Positions 57,301 to 64,000 of a stretch of 64,000 bases of DNA are shown piece by piece. A program made the position numbers and the translations under genes. Position 1 is the stretch's first letter, and each line of letters begins with the position of its first letter. The notes below the pieces were generated by a model. It searched no databases, was not told the DNA's origin, and was given only the letters and a program-made list of their open reading frames with translations. Source of the DNA: Primula veris (lineage: Eukaryota; Streptophyta; Magnoliopsida; Ericales; Primulaceae). Location of the stretch: assembly GCA_963682055.1 (NCBI GenBank), contig OY821749.1, positions 28,837,631 to 28,901,630 of the forward strand. Reading direction: 5' to 3'.

Positions 57301-60300
57301 AGTGTAAGATTTTCTGTTTGAGTAGCTAATTAGTATCCAAAGGCCCAACCTATGTGTTTGGCTCCCTTTCTTTGGTACATTTAGTGTACAAAATCTTCGA
57401 GAAATGTAACACTAGAGCAGTAAATGCTAGTTTTGTTAGTTGCTGAACAAAAATTATATTATGGTGGTACGCGAGTATATTAAAGTGCTATGATCCCATG
57501 ATCGCAAAATTTTATCTTCATCAAGATGTTTGTTGAATGAGCAGAAACTAGATCTTGTTGCTACTTTGATTGTTCAGATCCTCTTTTTTTTACTGATGTA
57601 TGCCTCTATAATGTATGTGAAGGGGAGAGAATGTTTTGCTTGTGCTCCAACAGGTTCTGGAAAAACGATGGCTTTTGTTTGTCCTATGCTTTCGAAGCTT
57701 CAGGTACTGTGATTAGTTTTAGAAGAACCGCTTTTGCATACTATTTTCCCATTCTATATTCCTTAATAAAATATTTACTTGTAACCAGCATGCTTCAAAG
57801 GATGGTGTTAGGGCTATAATTATCTGTCCCACTCGAGAGTTAGCTGCTCAGACGACGAGAGAGTGCAAGAAAATGGCTAAAGGAAAAAAATTTAAAATCA
57901 AGTCATTGACTAGTCAGTTGTTAAAAAGTGCCGATTTCTCAAAACTTCCTTGTGATATTATCGTATCAACCCCACTAAGGTTACAGGTTGCTATCAGGAA
58001 AAGAAAGCTCAATTTAAGCAGGTATTTCTCGATTTTGTTTTTATCTCTGCTTTACTTAATCCATCTCCTGCAAAACAGTAATGTCTAAAGATAGATATTA
58101 TGGTCCATATCTGAAACAAAGGACATTTGACCTTGAGAATAATGTTAAGGTTTCAACATTTGTCTGTTAGTATGCTACAACCCAGCATATGATAAACCTT
58201 TCATGCATGTTTCTGGCTTTCTGGATGCAGGAGTGAGTATAAATGATTTCTAAAAGTCGAATTATAAGTATGAAAACAAATACTTTCAGATAGGTGAACA
58301 TATTGTGTGCCGTCATTCATCTTGTAGCCAATAGGATAGGTTATTCGATCGGTTGGTTTTGGCATTTACATTCAGTGTCTACCGTCGTTACAGCGCTTCA
58401 GCGTAAGTACTATTACAAGGATTTCAGATAGGCGAACACATTTAGCCTTCATCCATTTCATAACCAATAGGTTATTCCATCAGTTGGCTTTGGCATTTAT
58501 AATGGGCATTCACTGTGTCGTTATTACGTTCCATCGATTATATTTTTGATTTCTACTTGTAAAATTTGTAGATAAATAAATTTTTGGAATGGTGATAACA
58601 TATGAAATAATTTCGAGACCCTATAAATATTTCATGTTCATTTGCATACAACTCGTGAAAGGATACAACTTCTGGTGCTTCGTGAATTGAAAATAGAAAC
58701 ATCCTTACCTTATTTTTCATGTGGGTTATTTAGATCTTAATTCATTTTTTATTTTATGGGTGCTTTTACACAGGGTTGAGTACCTTGTCCTGGACGAAGC
58801 AGATAAACTTTTTGAGCTTGGATTTGTAGAGCAGATTGATTCTGTGGTAAAAGCATGTTCTAATTCTTCGAAGATATGTTCATTATTCAGTGCTACTTTG
58901 CCTGATTCAGTTGAAGAGCTTGCACGCACAATAATGCATGATGCAGTTCGTATCATTATTGGCAGGAAGTAAGCAATAATTGTGTCTTTTTGTTAAAAGT
59001 AACGGAGAATTGGTCATTTTTCTCCACTAAGCTATCATCTTCTAGCAATCTATTAGACCGTATTATTAAATTTCACAATTTAGACATTAAACTAAACAAG
59101 CGTGAAGAACTTTTAGCGATCAAAATTGAGACACTAATCTACACAAAATCAAAACCTCACAATTGGTACACAAACCTATTCAAAACTCACGACCGAGTTA
59201 AAGTTTAACATTTGACCCTTTAGTACAAATTGGTCGATTTTGTGTAGATGGGTGCTTAGTGGACTTGTGTGATGGAACAATAATATACATAACTAGTTAT
59301 TTTGAATTAAAGTACTAAAAATGAGTTTCATAATTGTTCGATTTTGTACCAATTGGTGTTGAAATTTTACTATGTTTTACTAAGTCTTAAAAACTGGTAG
59401 ATTGTTGTGTAGAAACCATATTTTCCCAAATTAAAAGCATTTAGTTCTTATGAAGATACTCTACGAGTCAGTTTAACTTTAATATTATCGGGTATCGTGG
59501 CCCGAAATTTGAAAAATGCTTACTTGGCTTAACTAATAGGAATTCTGCTTCCGAATCAATAAAGCAAAAACTACTTTATGCGGGAAATGAAGAAGGGAAG
59601 CTTCTAGCTCTTCGCCAAAGCTTTGCAGAGGTGTGTTGCTTATATAATTTTTTTTATTCATTAGCTGTACAATTATTAACATTTTTCTTTTGATATAAGC
59701 ATTCATGGGGATGCAGTATTACCCAGACTTACCCCAGCAAAAAAAAAAACAGTATTACACATTTAAGTAAAGTAGTCCTATAAAGGGAGGAGAAGTCAGA
59801 CCTTCCAAAAAATAGAATAGTTGGGAAGTCTGTACACTGGTTACTGCATCATGGGCTTCCATCGAAAGATTATGTATGCTTTCACATTTGTGTAATGAGG
59901 GTAACCTGATCTTTCAGCGTTCTAAAAAGTTGGCTTAAGCTCCAACTTTTAGAACCATGAATAATTGAGTTCTATACCATGTAGATGTAGGGAAAGGATT
60001 GCAAACAAAAAGTTGAATGTGTAGATGAGAGATGCATATGTTTGCTGATAACTGTGGGTTCAATTGCATGAAAGAGCTATTTAATTTGTGTTTAACTCGT
60101 TTGTTCGTCTTCCCAAGGCGTAACCATGCCATCTGTTAAGAATACCTGATACTCTCTATCTTTAATCCATACCTTATTTGTAACATGTTATGTGATTCAA
60201 ATCTTTAGGGTGAATATCACTATTCTTTTAATGTACAGGGAGTGGGGACAAACTTATAGAAGTGATGTGTTTTGGTGTTTTCATTTCTATAATGTTTTGT

Positions 60301-62221
60301 TTTTCAGGATATCTTGTTGTCCTTCATGACCGACCATTTTATTTTCCTATACTTGTAATCTAGCTCATGCGCGATCTTTTTCTACCGCTTCTGATTTGTC
60401 TCATTTATAAACAGAGTTTGAATCCTCCAGTGCTAGTCTTTGTTCAAAGTGTAAAACGAGCGAAAGAGCTTTATAAAGAGTTTGAATTTTCAGACATCCG
60501 CGCTGATGTTATTCATGCTGATCTAACTCAGGAGCAGGTAATTCAAGGTTGATTGATTCAATTTTTCACGCACATGTTATTTATTTATGCCGTCTTATTT
60601 GTAGCTCCTTGGTTTCAGCTGTTTGCCATTTAAGTTATTCAAGTATTACAGTTGATTCCCAGGGATAATTGTCATAGTAAACTATGCAATTAGGTTTTTT
60701 ACGAGTGCCTCACATTACTTTGTAAGATTCTTGTGAAAAATGATGGAACGTATTAGGCACTCGATTTAGAAGGTGATGGGAATCTATTTTTGCTTTTTGC
60801 TTTTTCTTTTTTCCTGCTTTATTTTATCAGAGAACACACAATCCCTACACGGATTTGATAAGTGAATAAAAAATTTGATGCGTTATTCATTGTATCTATG
60901 CAATATGCATGCACTTCTTCCGTCAATCACTTGGTTTTTCCCTTCATATATGGTTAAGCAACTTTGAAAACAGTATATCGGTATATGCACACGGTCTTTT
61001 TTTGCCAATCGCTTGGTTTTTTCCTTCATATACAGTCAAGCAAGTTTGAAAGTGCAAACTAACTCATATGTGTTCGTTTAAATGTAGAGAGAAAACGCAG
61101 TTGATAACTTCAGAGCCGGGAAGACATGGGTGTTGATAGCGACCGATGTAATATCCAGAGGTATGGATTTCAAAGGAGTCAACTCTGTCATCAATTACGA
61201 CTTCCCAGAATCTTCTTCAGCATATATTCACAGGATTGGTAAGTTTCTGAAATTATAACCCGGAAAATCATTATTTATCTTTTTATGTTTTCATATTTTG
61301 TTTACCAAAAGATATACGCTTATATGCACTTCTCCTCATCTTCTTTTTGGTCAAAAATCTCTCGCTGCCATTTACCAAGTATTTGTTACATTTATACCCC
61401 TTAGTTCTCAGAAATTCTGATTTACCACTGCTTAGAGACATGAACTAACCACTGGTTGGTACAATATGCATTACAACAATGAATCGAGCCAATACGATTT
61501 GTATTGTTACTCATTTCCATTTAGAGTTCTTAGAAGGATTTTTTAATAGTTGATCACATCTGTAATAGAGCATGATAATCTATATCGACATTTTTTTATG
61601 GCACGCATGTATATTTACCATGCTTGTTTGCAGCTCTTAAGTTCAACTTTTTTGCCTTAGAACTAGATTGTATCTGGTTGTCCAGACTCCAGATCTTTGT
61701 ATAACCTGTTTTGCTTCTTTTTTTGTCCTATAAGGCCAAGGCCTTCAGCAAGATGAGCGTATGTTTTCTCTCGAAGCTAACTTGTTTAAATTGTCAGAAA
61801 AACATGCCCATTGAACCAACTTTATTTGATATTAATTATACTATCACACATTGCTATATGTTTATTGTCCATGTACCTGTACATGCGCGATAAAGTGTTA
61901 TGGCTTCGATTTTATTTTCAACATTTTTTTTCTGGTTTCACATGTTCGACTTCTACATGATTTTTTACTGTATGTTTCTGTGTTATTTAAATTGTATTTT
62001 TTTGTTTCTTTCTCATAGGCCGATGTGGAAGAGCTGGGAGGACCGGAGAAGCCATCACATTGTATACAGAGGACGATGTTCCGTATCTGAAAAACATAGC
62101 AAACGCCATGGCTAATGCTGGGTGCGAAGTGCCAGCTTGGATAATGGCATTGGAAAAGAAAAAGTGGAAGAAACATAGGCCAGAAAGAAAATCTATCTTA
62201 ACTATACCAGATACTGAGTAA
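54392..62221 (+). CDS. RH57: DEAD-box ATP-dependent RNA helicase 57 (ROK1/DDX52 family)
   Basis: Exons: 54392-54472, 55072-55192, 55288-55415, 56295-56386, 56925-57021, 57623-57703, 57789-58021, 58774-58968, 59540-59630, 60415-60537, 61088-61238 and 62019-62221. All introns are GT-AG, phases agree, and the frame gives 531 aa plus TAA. Motifs in order: Q motif [13 protein letters not shown] (157-169), Walker A APTGSGKT (181-188), PTREL (214-218), TPLR, DEAD (285-288), SAT (317-319), [15 protein letters not shown] (432-441) and [11 protein letters not shown] (462-472). The N-terminus [13 protein letters not shown] and the Lys/Arg-rich segment [12 protein letters not shown] match the ROK1 branch. 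The yeast and human relatives act in small ribosomal subunit (18S pre-rRNA) processing in the nucleolus; the same role is inferred here. The gene looks intact. Confidence 0.95.
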
Positions 62222-64000
62222 TGCTTTGTAAACTAAATTTTGAGGCATTCAAATTATGCCCTTTTCTGTTCGGGGAGACTTGTATGTTCACTTTTGATCT
62301 TAGTGTAAGCAATGTTCATTTTGTTGTGATTAACAGATTTTGGTATAACTATATATTTTTGGAACGTTTTCATCGTAATTTCGTTTTATCTTTTGGAGTA
62401 GAAAGTCGAGAGGCGGCTCTCTTGGTTCATTATTCCAACTTTCAAGCTCTTTCAACATTCTACTAGACACGCTGTATCAAGTTATTGTTACAAAAAGTTA
62501 TCGTAAAAGCCGGTCTGGCAGCCTATAACATGAAAGAAAGTGATTAAAATACCCAGATTCTATAATCTGCTGCAGGATATCGATACGAACCTCATTTTCT
62601 TATACATGGAGAGAACCTCAAACTAAAAAAAGTAAAACAACTATACAAGTTCATTTTAAATTAAAGACTAATCGAACCATTCATAACATATACGTAGTAT
62701 ATGTTCTTCTCTAGGTTAGTCTTTCTGTTTGCTTAATTTATTCTTATCAGTGTATCAGGACTTGATTTTAAATAAAACTGAACTGTTTTTTTATTAAAAT
62801 GTTAGCCTTCCTAGTGTTTGGTCAGATCAAAGTTTAGATCTAACTGCTCTACTAAACCGGTAAGAGCATCCGCAGCATCTGCTACCTCAAAAGATACTTT
62901 TACCTAAAATTCGATGATTATGTTATAAAAATTAACATGCATCAAGAACCCTATAAATTTATTAAATTTCATAAAACACAAAATTCACCTTATATATGAG
63001 AATTGATTTCCTGGATTAATATAATAGTAATAAACTATGATGAGGTCCATATTTTTGTGGTTGTAATATTGTTATGATTATTAAATGATAATAAACAAAA
63101 ATAAATAAATAATGTATGGTTATTATAAGAAAATTTATAAGAAAGCTGGATTTTGTGTAAATGTAAACAGTTCAGATATAAAATGAGTTAGATTTGAGGA
63201 AATGATTAAGATGTCTCATGCAGATGCTAGTAGTTTCAAAAAGTTTAAAGGGCCTGTTTAAATGTGAACGTGGAAGCCAGGGTTTTTAGTGCTACAACTA
63301 AAAGCTGAAGGATCGAAATGATAATCAGATAAAAACCAAAGGACGGTTTAAAGTAAAAGAACACTAAACTCTTAACATGTTAACAAAAAAACATCAATGT
63401 CTTCACTTTCTCTCTCATCAGAGTTTCTTTTCTCCCTCATAACGGTTTTTTCTCTCTCTCTATATATATATATGTATGTGTGTGTATAAAATATTAAATT
63501 ATGTTTGTTTGTGTATGCAAATAGAACTTTTGAGTGTTTTCCTATAAGTTTAATTTATTTCTGATTTTACTGAGACAGTATCACTATGTGAGATTTTTGT
63601 TTCTTCAAATTTTATGAAGATTGAAAATTTAGGTACCCTTTTCAAGCTAGGTGCTAATTTAATATTCCAAGAGTGTAAATTAACCCTTTTTATTTTTGCC
63701 ATTATTTGTGCCGATAGAAAAATGTCTTACTACTTTGTAGTTTAATTTCGAGCACCGTTTTGCTGTGTTTCTAAGCGTCTTTTTATTAATTGAGGGTATT
63801 TTGAATGGGTAAGGTAACCTTATTTATTTTTATTTTTTTGCTTTAAGCCAATATGCATTTAGGTGACAAGTATTTGAGCTGTTGTGCATTTAGCGATCGA
63901 GATTCTAAACCTAGCTTTATGTTTCTCTTGCCTAAATAAGCTTTCTTGATTTAGCAGTCTTTTTTCACAGTCTGGATAAAGTGGACTTTTTGTAGTGTTT
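62222..64000. other. Downstream intergenic region, no gene seen
   Basis: Contains the 3' UTR of RH57 at its left end and then AT-rich sequence. A short TA/TG microsatellite lies at about 63459-63486 after a CT repeat. No conserved coding segment, tRNA or rRNA was recognised. Confidence 0.5.

Noticed and set aside
1..64000. tRNA, rRNA or organellar insert
   Set aside because: I looked for tRNA B-box words such as GGTTCGAATCC and for conserved rRNA stretches and saw none with a matching fold. A dedicated scan could still find a diverged one.

Overview
This is a 64 kb window of an AT-rich plant nuclear genome, almost certainly a eudicot. Genes are split by many GT-AG introns, intergenic DNA is full of MITEs and fold-back repeats, and the recognisable families (importin alpha-9, DEAD-box helicase RH57/ROK1, laccase, peroxisomal acyl-CoA oxidase, phytocyanin, jacalin lectin, F-box/DUF295) are all plant families. 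I could not fix the species or family. There is no sign of bacterial, viral or organellar DNA.

Layout. (1) 1-7265: one minus-strand gene for a Ulp1/C48-type SUMO-protease-like protein. I could join 11 exons into an uninterrupted frame of 1,022 codons. All ten of its introns and its 3' flank carry an unusual short motif (core CAGACTG/CAGTCTG, or a one-base variant): about 70 exact copies by eye in 7.2 kb, nearly absent from the exons and from the rest of the window. (2) 7.3-14.3 kb: intergenic DNA with a phytocyanin remnant, a CACTA-like MITE, a 99-bp tandem repeat and a 1.08-kb fold-back element. (3) 14.36-21.74 kb: a near-perfect palindrome with arms of about 3.7 kb and a spacer of about 45 bp. 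It carries two defective, oppositely oriented copies of an unrecognised two-exon gene. (4) 21.74-42.01 kb: a block bounded by a second inverted repeat of about 1.85 kb per arm. Inside it are a smaller palindrome with two more copies of the unknown gene, a Stowaway MITE, an acyl-CoA oxidase fragment next to a laccase fragment, a partial importin alpha-9 copy between 1-kb direct repeats, a fold-back transposon carrying jacalin-lectin sequence, and an F-box/DUF295 gene. (5) 44.07-62.22 kb: two apparently intact housekeeping genes in head-to-head orientation, importin alpha-9 (minus, 11 exons, 514 aa) and RH57/ROK1 (plus, 12 exons, 531 aa). They share a 1.27-kb intergenic region with a telo-box. 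(6) 62.2-64 kb: intergenic DNA with nothing recognised.

How the pieces relate. The importin and helicase genes are ordinary conserved genes. The 14-42 kb block appears to be a rearrangement product in which genomic gene fragments, introns included, were copied and arranged as inverted and direct repeats. One junction shows 5 bp of microhomology, and one transposon insertion is proved by an empty target site in the sister repeat. The importin copy inside the block (29.83-34.65 kb) derives from the same sequence as the intact gene at 44-53 kb. The motif-filled introns of the Ulp1-like gene are the most unusual signal I found.
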